A stretch of DNA of 64,000 nucleotides from an uncultured Acidocella sp. (lineage in GTDB: Bacteria; Pseudomonadota; Alphaproteobacteria; Acetobacterales; Acetobacteraceae), in the NCBI RefSeq assembly GCF_946222605.1, contig NZ_CAMIIE010000005.1:30092-94091 (forward strand). Direction: 5' to 3'. The position numbers and the translations under genes were made by a program. The notes beneath the pieces were generated by a model. That model did no database searches, was not told where the DNA came from, and was given only the letters and a program-made list of their open reading frames with translations. Below are positions 16,351 through 23,500 of the stretch, in pieces. Positions within the stretch are counted from its first letter, which is position 1, and each line of letters opens with the position of its first letter.

Positions 16351-17584
16351 GCGCGCCGGCTTCTGGCCGATCTTCATCACCCAGGCGCTGGGCGCGCTGA
16401 ACGATAATCTGTTCAAGACCGCTCTGGTCGTGCTCGCCCTCTATAAGCTGCCGGCCGGGATGGCGGGCGCGCTCTCCGCCCTCTCCGGCGGGGTGTTTCT
16501 GCTGCCTTACATCCTCGTCTCCGCCCCGGCCGGGCAACTGGCCGATGCGCATGACAAGGCGCGGCTGATGCTGCTCACCAAATATTGGGAGCTGGGGCTG
16601 ATGCTCCTGGCGCTGGCCGGGTTTCTCACCGGCAGCTTCGCGCTGCTGTTGGCCGTGCTGCTTGGGCTGGGGCTGCAGGCTTCGTTCTTCTCGCCGCTGA
16701 AATACGGCATCCTGCCCGAGCGCTTCACCGGCGATGCGCTGGTGCGGGCGAATGGCGGCATCGAGGCCGGAACCTTTGCCGGCATCGTGCTCGGCACGCT
16801 GGGCGGCGGCGCCTTGATCACCGCGCCGCACGGCGTCTGGCTCGCCCCTGGCGTGGCGATCGCGCTGGCGCTGGCCGGCATTGCCAGCGCGCGCGCCATC
16901 CCGCGCGGGCGTGCCAGCGCGCCGGGGCTGCGCACCGAGTGGCGGCTCTGGCGCGCCGGCTCGGCCCTGCTGCGCGAGGCCGCGCGCATCCGCCCGGTCT
17001 GGTTTGCCTGCTGGGGCATTTCCTGGTTCTGGGCGCTGGGGGCGAGCGTGCTGGCGGCCTTCCCGGTGCTGGCCCGCACCCGGCTGCTGGCCGATGCGCA
17101 TGTGGTGACGCTGCTGCTGGGCGTTTTCGCCATCGGGGTGGGGGTGGGCGCACTGCTGGCGGCGCGCTTCGTGCACACAACGCGGCCGCTGCGGCTGGTG
17201 CTGCCGGCGGGGCTGGGGTTGAGCCTGTTCATCGCGGATTTCGCCAATAGCAGCTTCCATATCGTCGCACCGGACATTGCCGCCCTGCTGGGGCAGTTGG
17301 CCGGCTGGCATCTGCTGGCGGATCTGGCCGCCCTTTCCCTCTGTGGCGGGCTATTTTCCGTGCCCTTCTACGTGCTGCTGCAAACCGCCAGCCCAGCGGC
17401 GGCGCGGGCACGGATGGTCAGCGCCAATAATATGCTGAACGCGGCGGCAACGTTGCTGGCGGGCGGGGCGGAGGCGCTGGCTTATGCGAAGGGGGTGGGG
17501 TCGGGGACGATCTTGCTCGTGACCGCTATTCTCAACCTGCTGGTCATGGTCTGGATTTGGCGGAAAAACGCAGGAACTTTTTGA
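16343..17584 (+). CDS. LplT-like lysophospholipid transporter (MFS)
   Basis: A 413-residue, roughly 12-helix transporter. The N-terminus (ITQALGALNDNLFKTALVV) and the loop FFSPLKYGILPERF are the LplT/Aas-family signature. Enterobacterial LplT flips lysophosphatidylethanolamine inward for reacylation by Aas; here no acyltransferase domain is fused and none follows. It overlaps the PAP2 phosphatase gene by 8 bp, which supports a lipid-recycling context. The last codons and the TGA stop (17582-17584) lie inside a 26-bp near-perfect hairpin at 17571-17596, so the terminator-like structure is part of the coding sequence. Confidence 0.9.
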   Translation: MNKRAGFWPIFITQALGALNDNLFKTALVVLALYKLPAGMAGALSALSGGVFLLPYILVSAPAGQLADAHDKARLMLLTKYWELGLMLLALAGFLTGSFALLLAVLLGLGLQASFFSPLKYGILPERFTGDALVRANGGIEAGTFAGIVLGTLGGGALITAPHGVWLAPGVAIALALAGIASARAIPRGRASAPGLRTEWRLWRAGSALLREAARIRPVWFACWGISWFWALGASVLAAFPVLARTRLLADAHVVTLLLGVFAIGVGVGALLAARFVHTTRPLRLVLPAGLGLSLFIADFANSSFHIVAPDIAALLGQLAGWHLLADLAALSLCGGLFSVPFYVLLQTASPAAARARMVSANNMLNAAATLLAGGAEALAYAKGVGSGTILLVTAILNLLVMVWIWRKNAGTF

Positions 17585-17596
17585 AAAAAGTTCCTG
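17571..17596. terminator. Hairpin overlapping the LplT-like stop codon
   Basis: Near-palindrome CAGGAACTTTTT / AAAAAGTTCCTG with a 2-nt centre. It is followed by CACCTCAAAAACTTTTG. The same layout (stem, T5-6 GAAAAA core, then AAAAACTTTT) recurs at 23321-23346 and 38821-38848 in this window, always at gene 3' ends. Confidence 0.65.
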
Positions 17597-17618
17597 CACC
17601 TCAAAAACTTTTGAAACT

Positions 17619-17724
17619 TTAGAGCAATATGTGTTTAGGTTGACGCGCCAGCGTTAAAATAAACACATGAAATTGCTCGCTAAAACAAAATTTAGAGCAT
17701 CAAGCTAAAAGCTTGATGCTCTAG
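17619..17724. repeat. Two-hairpin interspersed repeat, copy 1
   Basis: The 106-bp element begins TTTAGAGCAATATGTGTTTA. Hairpin 1 pairs AGCAATATGTGTTTA with TAAACACATGAAATTGCT around GACGC...GCGT. Hairpin 2 is TAGAGCATCAAGC with a short AT loop and its perfect complement GCTTGATGCTCTA. It differs from copy 2 (23162-23269) at about three positions. Its end CTAG supplies the TAG stop of scoB on the minus strand. No protein is encoded. Confidence 0.9.
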
Positions 17725-18365
17725 GCTAACGCAACGGCGAAGTTCGCTTCGGTTTTGCTCTTGATCTCTTCGACCGTGACATCCGGCGCATGCTCGACCA
17801 GCACTAGGCCGGGCGTCTCGCCCTTCTTCACCTCGAACACGCCGAGATCGGTGATGATCTTGGACACCACCCCCTTGCCGGTCAAAGGCAGAGAACATTC
17901 CTTGAGAATCTTCGCCTCGCCCTTGGCGGTGTGCTCCATCAGCACCACCACGCGCGGCACGCCGGCGACGAGATCCATCGCCCCGCCCATGCCCTTCACC
18001 ATCTTGCCCGGCACCATCCAGTTGGCGAGGTCGCCAGTCTCCGCCACCTGCAAGGCGCCGAGAATCGAAATATCGATGTGCCCGCCACGGATCATGCCGA
18101 AGCTCTGGGCGGAATCGAAAAAGCTGGTGGTCGGCAGCGCGGTCACTGTCTGCTTGCCGGCATTGATCAGGTCCGCATCCTCCTCACCCTCATAAGGGAA
18201 CGGCCCCATGCCCAGCATGCCGTTCTCGGATTGCAGCTGGATGGTCATGCCCTCGGGAATATGGTTGGCGACCAGTGTGGGAATCCCAATGCCGAGATTC
18301 ACATAGAACCCGTCTTCAAGTTCGGCGGCGGCCTTCGCGGCCATTTCGTCGCGGCTCCAGGGCAT
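17721..18365 (-). CDS. scoB: 3-oxoacid CoA-transferase subunit B
   Basis: A 214-residue beta subunit of succinyl-CoA:3-ketoacid CoA transferase. The catalytic glutamate lies in QSENGMLGMG, the family active-site motif. The start MPWSRDEMAAKAAAELEDG and the segment YVNLGIGIPTLVANH match ScoB/AtoA proteins. With ScoA, encoded 3 bp upstream, it transfers CoA from succinyl-CoA to acetoacetate, feeding the thiolase encoded next door. The TAG stop at 17721-17723 falls at the edge of an interspersed repeat, so the C-terminal end may have been set by insertion of that element. Confidence 0.95.
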   Translation of the reverse strand: MPWSRDEMAAKAAAELEDGFYVNLGIGIPTLVANHIPEGMTIQLQSENGMLGMGPFPYEGEEDADLINAGKQTVTALPTTSFFDSAQSFGMIRGGHIDISILGALQVAETGDLANWMVPGKMVKGMGGAMDLVAGVPRVVVLMEHTAKGEAKILKECSLPLTGKGVVSKIITDLGVFEVKKGETPGLVLVEHAPDVTVEEIKSKTEANFAVALA

Positions 18366-18368
18366 GGA

Positions 18369-19079
18369 TCAACCCTCCTTCTTGCGCACGGTGCGCTGTT
18401 CGATACGTTTCTCGATGGTCGCGGGCTTGACGATCTTCTTCACGAAAATGCCCGGGGTGATGATGTGATCCGGGTCGATCTGCCCCGGCTCGACGATCTC
18501 CTCCACCTCAGCCACGGTGAATTTCGACGCCGTGGCCATGATCGGATTGAAATTGCGCGCCGTCTTGCGATAGACGAGATTGCCCTCGCTATCCGCCTTC
18601 CAGGCGTGCACGATGGAGAGATCCGCGAACAGCCCGGTCTCCATCACATAATGGCGGCCGTTGAACTCGCGTGTTTCCTTGCCCTCGGCGATCTGCGTGC
18701 CATAGCCGGTGGCGGTGAAGAAGGCCGGAATGCCCGCGCCGCCGGCACGGATGCGCTCCGCCAGCGTGCCTTGCGGATTGAACTCGATCTCCAGCTCGCC
18801 GGCGAGGAACTGCTTGGCGAAGGTGGCGTTCTCACCCACGTAAGAGGAGATCATCTTCCTGATCTGCCGCGTCTCCAGCAGAATGCCGAGCCCCGCGCCA
18901 TCGATGCCGGCATTGTTGGAAATCACGGTCAGATCCTTTACCCCCGACTCCCGGATCGCCTCGATCAGGCTCTGCGGTATCCCGCATAGGCCGAACCCGC
19001 CGGACATGATCGTCATGCCATCGAACAATTTGCCCTTCAGGGCCTCCACGGCATTGGGAGAGATTTTGCTGACCGCCAT
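18369..19079 (-). CDS. scoA: 3-oxoacid CoA-transferase subunit A
   Basis: A 236-residue alpha subunit. The start is the ATG at 19079, preceded by GAGGAAAC; an upstream extension to 19124 would add 15 unrelated residues. Signature segments are LFDGMTIMSGGFGLCGIP, VISNNAGIDGAGLG and FLAGELEIEFNPQGTLAER, all typical of ScoA/AtoD. It is the first gene of the scoAB operon and is separated from the thiolase gene by an intrinsic terminator at 19133-19158. scoAB should therefore have its own promoter between about 19080 and 19132. Role: activation of acetoacetate from polyhydroxybutyrate breakdown. Confidence 0.95.
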   Translation of the reverse strand: MAVSKISPNAVEALKGKLFDGMTIMSGGFGLCGIPQSLIEAIRESGVKDLTVISNNAGIDGAGLGILLETRQIRKMISSYVGENATFAKQFLAGELEIEFNPQGTLAERIRAGGAGIPAFFTATGYGTQIAEGKETREFNGRHYVMETGLFADLSIVHAWKADSEGNLVYRKTARNFNPIMATASKFTVAEVEEIVEPGQIDPDHIITPGIFVKKIVKPATIEKRIEQRTVRKKEG

Positions 19080-19132
19080 GTTTCCTCGCTTCGCTTGCGT
19101 GCCACGCAAAAGGTAAGGTGGCACAGGACATT

Positions 19133-19158
19133 AAAAAACCCCAGGCCTTCGCCTGGGG
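19133..19158 (-). terminator. Intrinsic terminator of the thiolase gene
   Basis: Read on the minus strand, the stem CCCCAGGC with loop GAAG and its complement GCCTGGGG is followed by six U residues. It lies just downstream of the thiolase stop and before the scoA start. A textbook Rho-independent terminator. Confidence 0.92.
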
Positions 19159-19177
19159 TTTGATATTTTCGAAGAGC

Positions 19178-20350
19178 CTAGCGCTCCACGCACATGGCGA
19201 CACCCATGCCGCCGCCAATGCACAGCGTCGCCAGACCCTTCTTGGCGTCGCGGCGCTTCATCTCATGCAGCAGCGTGGTGAGAATGCGCGCGCCGGACGC
19301 GCCGATCGGATGGCCGATGGCAATCGCCCCGCCATTCACATTCACTTTCGCCGGGTCCAGACCCAGCTCCTTATTCACCGCCGCCGCCTGCGCCGCGAAG
19401 GCCTCGTTGGCTTCGATCAGATCGAGATCGCCGACCTTCCAGCCGGCGCGCTCCAGCGCTTTCTTGGAAGAGGGGATCGGCCCGGAGCCCATCAGCGCGG
19501 GGTCGACGCCGGCGGTGGCGAAGCTGGCGATGCGCGCCAGCGGGGTGAGGCCACGCGCCGCGGCGTCCTTGGCACTCATCACCACCAGGGCGGCGGCGCC
19601 GTCATTGATGCCGGAGGCATTGCCGGCGGTGACCGTACCATCCTTGGTGAAGGCGGGGCGCAGCTTGGCCATGGTCTCGGCGGAGGCATCGTGACGGATA
19701 TATTCGTCATTCTCGACCACGACCTCGCCCTTGCGCGAGGTCAGCGTCACCGGGGCGATCTCGTCCTTGAACTTGCCGGCCTTCTGCGCCGCGGCGGCCT
19801 TCTGCTGCGAGCCCAACGCCAGCGCATCCTGCTCGTCGCGGGTGATCTGCCAATGCTTGGCGACGTTCTCGGCGGTGATGCCCATGTGATAGCCGTTGAA
19901 GGCGTCCCAGAGCCCGTCCTTGATCATGGTGTCGATGAAGCTCATATCGCCCATCTTCTGCCCGGCGCGCAGATAGGCGGCATGGGTGGAGAGGCTCATG
20001 CTCTCCTGGCCGCCGGCGATGACGATCTTGCTCTCACCGGAGGCGATCTGCTGGGCGGCCAGCGCGACGGCGCGCAGCCCCGAGCCACAAACCTGGTTGA
20101 TGCCGAAGGCGGTCTTGCTGTCCGGAATGCCGGCGGCGCGGGCGGCCTGGCGGGCGGGGTTCTGGCCCTGTGCCGCGGTCAGCACCTGGCCCAGGATCGC
20201 CTCATCGATATCTTCAGGCGAGAGACCGGCCTGGGCGATGGCGGCTTTCAGCGCGACGGTGCCCAGCACATGCGCCGGGGTGGTGGCGAAGGCGCCGTTG
20301 AAGCTGCCGACCGGGGTACGGGCCGCGGAGACGATGACGATATCTTCCAT
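19178..20350 (-). CDS. phaA: Acetyl-CoA acetyltransferase (thiolase)
   Basis: A 390-residue biosynthetic-type thiolase condensing two acetyl-CoA to acetoacetyl-CoA, or the reverse. The start is the ATG at 20350 (MEDIVIVSAARTPVG); a longer open frame upstream overlaps the PhaC-like gene and is not credible. Catalytic residues are visible: Cys in INQVCGSGLRAV, His in NVNGGAIAIGHPIGASG and the C-terminal Cys in LCIGGGMG. It lies 38 bp downstream of the PhaC-like gene on the same strand and ends in a strong terminator. The context (PhaC-like, PhaR, ScoAB) supports a PHB role; no acetoacetyl-CoA reductase phaB is adjacent. Confidence 0.95.
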   Translation of the reverse strand: MEDIVIVSAARTPVGSFNGAFATTPAHVLGTVALKAAIAQAGLSPEDIDEAILGQVLTAAQGQNPARQAARAAGIPDSKTAFGINQVCGSGLRAVALAAQQIASGESKIVIAGGQESMSLSTHAAYLRAGQKMGDMSFIDTMIKDGLWDAFNGYHMGITAENVAKHWQITRDEQDALALGSQQKAAAAQKAGKFKDEIAPVTLTSRKGEVVVENDEYIRHDASAETMAKLRPAFTKDGTVTAGNASGINDGAAALVVMSAKDAAARGLTPLARIASFATAGVDPALMGSGPIPSSKKALERAGWKVGDLDLIEANEAFAAQAAAVNKELGLDPAKVNVNGGAIAIGHPIGASGARILTTLLHEMKRRDAKKGLATLCIGGGMGVAMCVER

Positions 20351-20388
20351 GTCCTGGTTTCCTTTTGTCTCACTCGTAGTCGTTGCAC

Positions 20389-21570
20389 TCACGATAGACC
20401 GAGCACCCAATCCGCGAAAGGCCGCCAAAGTGACGTTTGCGCATGGGTGCCCGCGACCATGCCGATATGCCCGGCCTGCGGCTCGATGACCGTGACATGG
20501 CGCAAAAGCGCCGCCAAAGCCCGGGCTGAGCCGGCCGGCACCAGCCGGTCGCGCGCCGGGATGGCGCAGAAGGCGGGCATCTCCAGCCGGGCCGGGTCCA
20601 CCGCCAGCCCGGCCACGCGCCATTGCCCGCGCGCCGTACTATTGGCGCCGTACCAGCCGGAGAGCGCCTCGCGCGCCACCGGGGCGGCCAGCGGCACGCC
20701 ATCGGCCAGCCAATCCTCCATCGCCACGAAGCGCCGTGCGCGCGCGCTGGCTTTGTCCTGCCCGGCGAAATCCCGGTATTTCTCGCCGACCCCGAACGGA
20801 TCGACCATGGCGAACATCGTGTTCAGCGCGTCGATCGGCAAGGTGCCGGAAAACTGCATCGTCGCTTCCATGAACGGCACCATCTCGGCGACACGCCGCG
20901 CCGTATCCGCATCCTCGGCGTGGAAATCCCAGGGTGTGGCGAGCAGCGCCAGCGCCTTCACCCTGGCCGGGGCGCGCAAGGCGGCCGCCAGCGCCAGCAG
21001 CCCGCCCATGCAATAGCCGGCCAGCACCACCGGGCCCTCCAGCGCCGCCAGCGCCCGCTCCAGCCGGCCGGCGATATAATCGGTGAGGGAAAAGCGCCGC
21101 TCCACCTCGCCGGGCCAGCCCCAATCCAGCAGATAAGGGTGCAGCCTTTGCCCGCTCAACCAGCGCAGCATCGAGGCGCTTTCCATCAGATCGAGAATAT
21201 AGGCGCGGTTGATCAGGCTGGGGACGAACAGCACCTTGGTGCCATCGCCGCCATAATCCAGCACCCGGCTCTCGCCTTCTTCCCAGATCGCGGGCGGATC
21301 GCGCATCTCGCGCACATAGCCATCGCGGCGATAGGCGGCGATGCCGGCGATCAGCGCCTTGTCCTGGCGCAGCATCTCCTTGAACAAGGCCTCCGCGGCC
21401 TGCGGATCAGGCGGGGTCTCGCCGGTCGAGAAGCTGGGCCAGACGCTGTTCAAGTTCAGCGACGCGGCGGCTGAGCCGCTCGACCTCATCCAGGCCAGGC
21501 CCAGATGCAGCAGCAGCGGGCGCGGGCCGCGCCGGCTGAGCGGGGCGGGGGCTTCCGGGCGCAGGCTCAT
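20389..21570 (-). CDS. PhaC-like polyhydroxyalkanoate synthase (short, alpha/beta hydrolase)
   Basis: A 393-residue alpha/beta-hydrolase of the PHA synthase family. The nucleophile elbow is AGYCMGGLLAL with Cys187 in place of Ser, as in PhaC. The acid is D341 in PARDRLVP and the base H368 in QAGHIGMV. FVPSLINRAYILDL (about 116-129) and LLDWGWPG are further PhaC signatures. The length resembles the class III catalytic subunit rather than the 560-600-residue class I enzyme. The favoured start at 21570 keeps the RRGPRPLLLHLGLAW segment common in such proteins and overlaps the upstream small gene by 164 nt; ATG 21489 is an alternative. Polymerase versus depolymerase activity is not settled by sequence. 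Confidence 0.85.
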   Translation of the reverse strand: MSLRPEAPAPLSRRGPRPLLLHLGLAWMRSSGSAAASLNLNSVWPSFSTGETPPDPQAAEALFKEMLRQDKALIAGIAAYRRDGYVREMRDPPAIWEEGESRVLDYGGDGTKVLFVPSLINRAYILDLMESASMLRWLSGQRLHPYLLDWGWPGEVERRFSLTDYIAGRLERALAALEGPVVLAGYCMGGLLALAAALRAPARVKALALLATPWDFHAEDADTARRVAEMVPFMEATMQFSGTLPIDALNTMFAMVDPFGVGEKYRDFAGQDKASARARRFVAMEDWLADGVPLAAPVAREALSGWYGANSTARGQWRVAGLAVDPARLEMPAFCAIPARDRLVPAGSARALAALLRHVTVIEPQAGHIGMVAGTHAQTSLWRPFADWVLGLS

Positions 21571-21718
21571 GCGGCATCAGCGCCGCGGCGGCATTGGCCG
21601 CCTGCGCCCAGAGGGCGAGTGTGGCAACCCAGCACTCGCGCAGCTCGCGGTCGGCCGCCATCGCGGTCAGCTCGCTCTGCCAGACGGCCACGAAATCCTT
21701 GGCCAGCTTTTCGTCCAT
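21407..21718 (-). CDS. Small PhaE-like coiled-coil protein overlapping the PhaC-like gene
   Basis: A 103-residue protein starting at the ATG at 21718 (MDEKLAKDFVAVWQSELTAM). The N-terminal 45 residues are amphipathic helix with conserved-looking tryptophans, and an Ala/Pro-rich linker follows. The last 25 residues are a heptad coiled coil (VERLSRRVAELEQRLAQL). Size, layout and position directly ahead of a class III-like PhaC suggest a PhaE-like or phasin-like partner. The final 164 nt are read in a second frame as the N-terminus of the PhaC-like protein. Nothing here contradicts two proteins, but the overlap is unusually long. Function is inferred from context. Confidence 0.6.
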   Translation of the reverse strand: MDEKLAKDFVAVWQSELTAMAADRELRECWVATLALWAQAANAAAALMPHEPAPGSPRPAQPARPAPAAAASGPGLDEVERLSRRVAELEQRLAQLLDRRDPA

Positions 21719-21800
21719 GCGCCATGCGGTCCCTGCGGTCTTGCGCCCTACCCTAACCCGCCCCCCGCAGTTTCGCCAGGAATGCCATGCAAGGCCAGCC

Positions 21801-21813
21801 TGTGCAGCGCACA
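21801..21813. promoter_or_regulatory. Candidate PhaR operator
   Basis: TGTGCAGCGCACA, an inverted repeat containing TGC-N3-GCA, lies in the divergent gap between the PhaE-like gene and phaR, 62 bp before the phaR ATG. PhaR proteins of alphaproteobacteria are known to bind TGC/GCA dyads and to repress their own gene and phasin genes. The assignment here is inferred from sequence and place only. Confidence 0.45.
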
Positions 21814-21874
21814 AATTTCGTGTTTTTATGGTCTGGTACATTGTCTCATCACGAATCGGGATGGAAGAACAACC

Positions 21875-22450
21875 ATGAATGAAACGGTCCAGTCCACGCC
21901 GCAGCCCGTCATCGTCAAGAAATACGCCAACCGCCGGCTCTACAACACCGAGAGCTCCAGCTACATCACGCTGGAAAACCTTGCCGAAATGGTGCGCAAC
22001 AACCGCGATTTCGTGGTCTATGACGCGAAATCCGGGGACGACATCACCCGCTCGGTGCTGACCCAGATCATCGTCGAGGAAGAGGGCAAGGGCAACGCGC
22101 TGCTGCCCACCACCTTCCTGCGCCAGCTGATCGGCGTGTACGGCACCGAGATGCCGGGGCTGATGCCGAAATATCTGGAACAGGCGATGGCCAATTTCAT
22201 GCGCCAGCAGGAAAGCGTGCGCGAAACCGTGAGCAAGACCTTCGGCCCGTTCATGCCGCCGGGGGTGGAGGATATGGGCCGGCGCAACATGGCGATGATG
22301 GAACGGGCGATGACCCTGTTCTCACCCTTCTACGGCAACGAGCCCAAGACAGAGACGCCGCAGGACAGCCAGGAAGAGATCGCCAGCCTGCGCGCCGAGG
22401 TGGAGCGGCTGCAGGCGGAGCTGGCGGCGCTGAAGGGCAAGCAGAAGTAA
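21875..22450 (+). CDS. phaR: Polyhydroxyalkanoate synthesis regulator PhaR
   Basis: A 191-residue transcriptional repressor and PHB sensor. The start is the ATG at 21875 after GGAAGAACAACC. The PHB/PHA accumulation regulator N-terminal domain (about residues 12-75) has the hallmark KKYANRRLYNTESSSYITLE. A second domain follows, and the last 30 residues form a coiled coil (IASLRAEVERLQAELAALKG). PhaR binds nascent polymer and releases phasin and pha promoters. It is divergent from the PhaE-like/PhaC-like/thiolase genes, which are the obvious targets, with a TGC-N3-GCA dyad between them. Confidence 0.95.
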   Translation: MNETVQSTPQPVIVKKYANRRLYNTESSSYITLENLAEMVRNNRDFVVYDAKSGDDITRSVLTQIIVEEEGKGNALLPTTFLRQLIGVYGTEMPGLMPKYLEQAMANFMRQQESVRETVSKTFGPFMPPGVEDMGRRNMAMMERAMTLFSPFYGNEPKTETPQDSQEEIASLRAEVERLQAELAALKGKQK

Positions 22451-22503
22451 CCAAGCGCGGTTTGCATGCGCATGGACGCCATCCTGCGCATGCAGTACAG
22501 AGC

Positions 22504-23145
22504 ATGGCCATGAGAAACGTTCATTCCCTTGCCCTGGGCGTCGCCCTTTGTGCTTTTGCCGCGCCCGCCTTTGCGCAGATGGCCGGTGGCATGGGCTCTG
22601 GCTTGGGCATGGGCGGGGTGGCCGGCTCACCGGCGCCAAAAATGCAGCCGCGCCAGCCGAATATCGCCCCCTCCGGCCTGCCCGGGGTAGGCAATATGGC
22701 CCCGCCCTCCACCGGGCCGCAGCTGAAGGCGCCCATCGGCGGCGACCCGACGCAGGAGCTGTTCACCGCCATCAGCAAAAACGATTACGGCTCGGCGCAG
22801 GACGCGATCAGCCGGGGCGCGCAGCTCTCCGCCAAGAACCAGTTCGGGGAGACGCCGATCGACATGTCGATCGCGCTGAACCGCAACGCCATCACCTTCC
22901 TGCTGCTGGGCAGCCGCAACGAGATCGCGGCACAAGGCGGCGGCGGCACGATGGGTCAGCCCTGGACGCTGAACAACACCCCATCGGCCCCGGCAAAAAG
23001 CAGCAAACAGGCCAAATCCCACAAGCAAGCCCCGCCGCCGGCGATGCAGCCGGCCAAGGCCAGTCCCGCGCCGCATTACGGCAATGCCGGCACCGGCACG
23101 CCTGACCCACAGGCCGGGTTCCTGGGCTTCGGGCCGAAGGGCTGA
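22504..23145 (+). CDS. Exported protein with a single ankyrin-like segment
   Basis: About 213 residues. Start candidates are ATG 22504 and ATG 22510; both give a Sec signal peptide (SLALGVALCAFAAPAFA, cleavage before QMAGG). A Gly/Met/Pro-rich stretch follows, then an ankyrin-type motif at about 80-135 (DPTQELFTAISKND, GAQLSAKNQFGETPIDMSIA). The tail is rich in Ser/Lys/Pro and ends GFLGFGPKG. Only one to two ankyrin units fit, so it is a small periplasmic scaffold at most. It follows phaR by 53 bp and ends just before two interspersed repeat copies. Function unknown. Confidence 0.75.
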   Translation: MAMRNVHSLALGVALCAFAAPAFAQMAGGMGSGLGMGGVAGSPAPKMQPRQPNIAPSGLPGVGNMAPPSTGPQLKAPIGGDPTQELFTAISKNDYGSAQDAISRGAQLSAKNQFGETPIDMSIALNRNAITFLLLGSRNEIAAQGGGGTMGQPWTLNNTPSAPAKSSKQAKSHKQAPPPAMQPAKASPAPHYGNAGTGTPDPQAGFLGFGPKG

Positions 23146-23161
23146 CCGCACAAAAAACGGC

Positions 23162-23269
23162 TTTAGAGCAATATGTGTTTAGGTTGACGCGCCAGCGTCA
23201 AAATGAACACATGAAATTGCTCGCTAAAACAAAATCTAGAGCATCAAGCTAAAAGCTTGATGCTCTAGG
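23162..23269. repeat. Two-hairpin interspersed repeat, copy 2
   Basis: Nearly identical to copy 1 (17619-17724), with about three substitutions over 106 bp and the same two hairpins. It begins 16 bp after the ankyrin-like gene's stop. It lies in the same orientation as copy 1. Confidence 0.9.
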
Positions 23270-23320
23270 GCCGCTGTTTTCTTGCGGCGGCGCGGTTTTT
23301 GCAAAAGCACCCTGGTGTTT

Positions 23321-23346
23321 CGCCGCTTTTTTGAAAAAAAGCGGCA
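23321..23346. terminator. 3' hairpin module between convergent genes
   Basis: CGCCGCTTTTTTGAAAAAAAGCGG-type near-palindrome followed by CACCAAAAAACTTTTG. It has the same architecture as the hairpins at 17571 and 38821. It lies between the ankyrin-like gene (+) and mltG (-), flanked by repeat copies 2 and 3. Confidence 0.6.
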
Positions 23347-23366
23347 CCAAAAAACTTTTGCGAATT

Positions 23367-23500
23367 TTAGCGCAATATGCGTTTGATTTGATGCTCCAGA
23401 GCGAGACGGGTTTACACCCGCTCGCTCTACTCATGTTTTGGCGAGCAATTTCATGCGCTTAGGGTGACGCTGGCGCGTCAACCTAAACGCATATTGCTCT
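23367..23500. repeat. Two-hairpin interspersed repeat, copy 3 (inverted, diverged)
   Basis: In reverse orientation, the segment from 23500 downward reads AGAGCAATATGCGTTTAGG and matches copies 1-2 over about 75 nt. Paired arms carry compensatory changes: GTG/CAC in copies 1-2 becomes GCG/CGC here. The second hairpin is replaced by a different one (GAGCGAGCGGGT...ACCCGTCTCGCTC). The element end gives the TAG stop of mltG at 23499-23501. Confidence 0.85.

Noticed and set aside
19079..19124. Upstream start for scoA at 19124
   Set aside because: It adds 15 residues unlike the family, while the ATG at 19079 has a GAGGAAAC ribosome site at the right distance.
19118..21016. Long plus-strand open frame of 632 codons opposite scoA, thiolase and the PhaC-like gene
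   Set aside because: Composition is Arg/Gly/His/Gln-rich antisense noise typical of GC-rich DNA; the minus-strand frames have complete family motifs and credible starts.
23271..23440. Possible small gene between the repeat copies
   Set aside because: The frame consists of hairpin and repeat sequence, with low complexity and no ribosome site.
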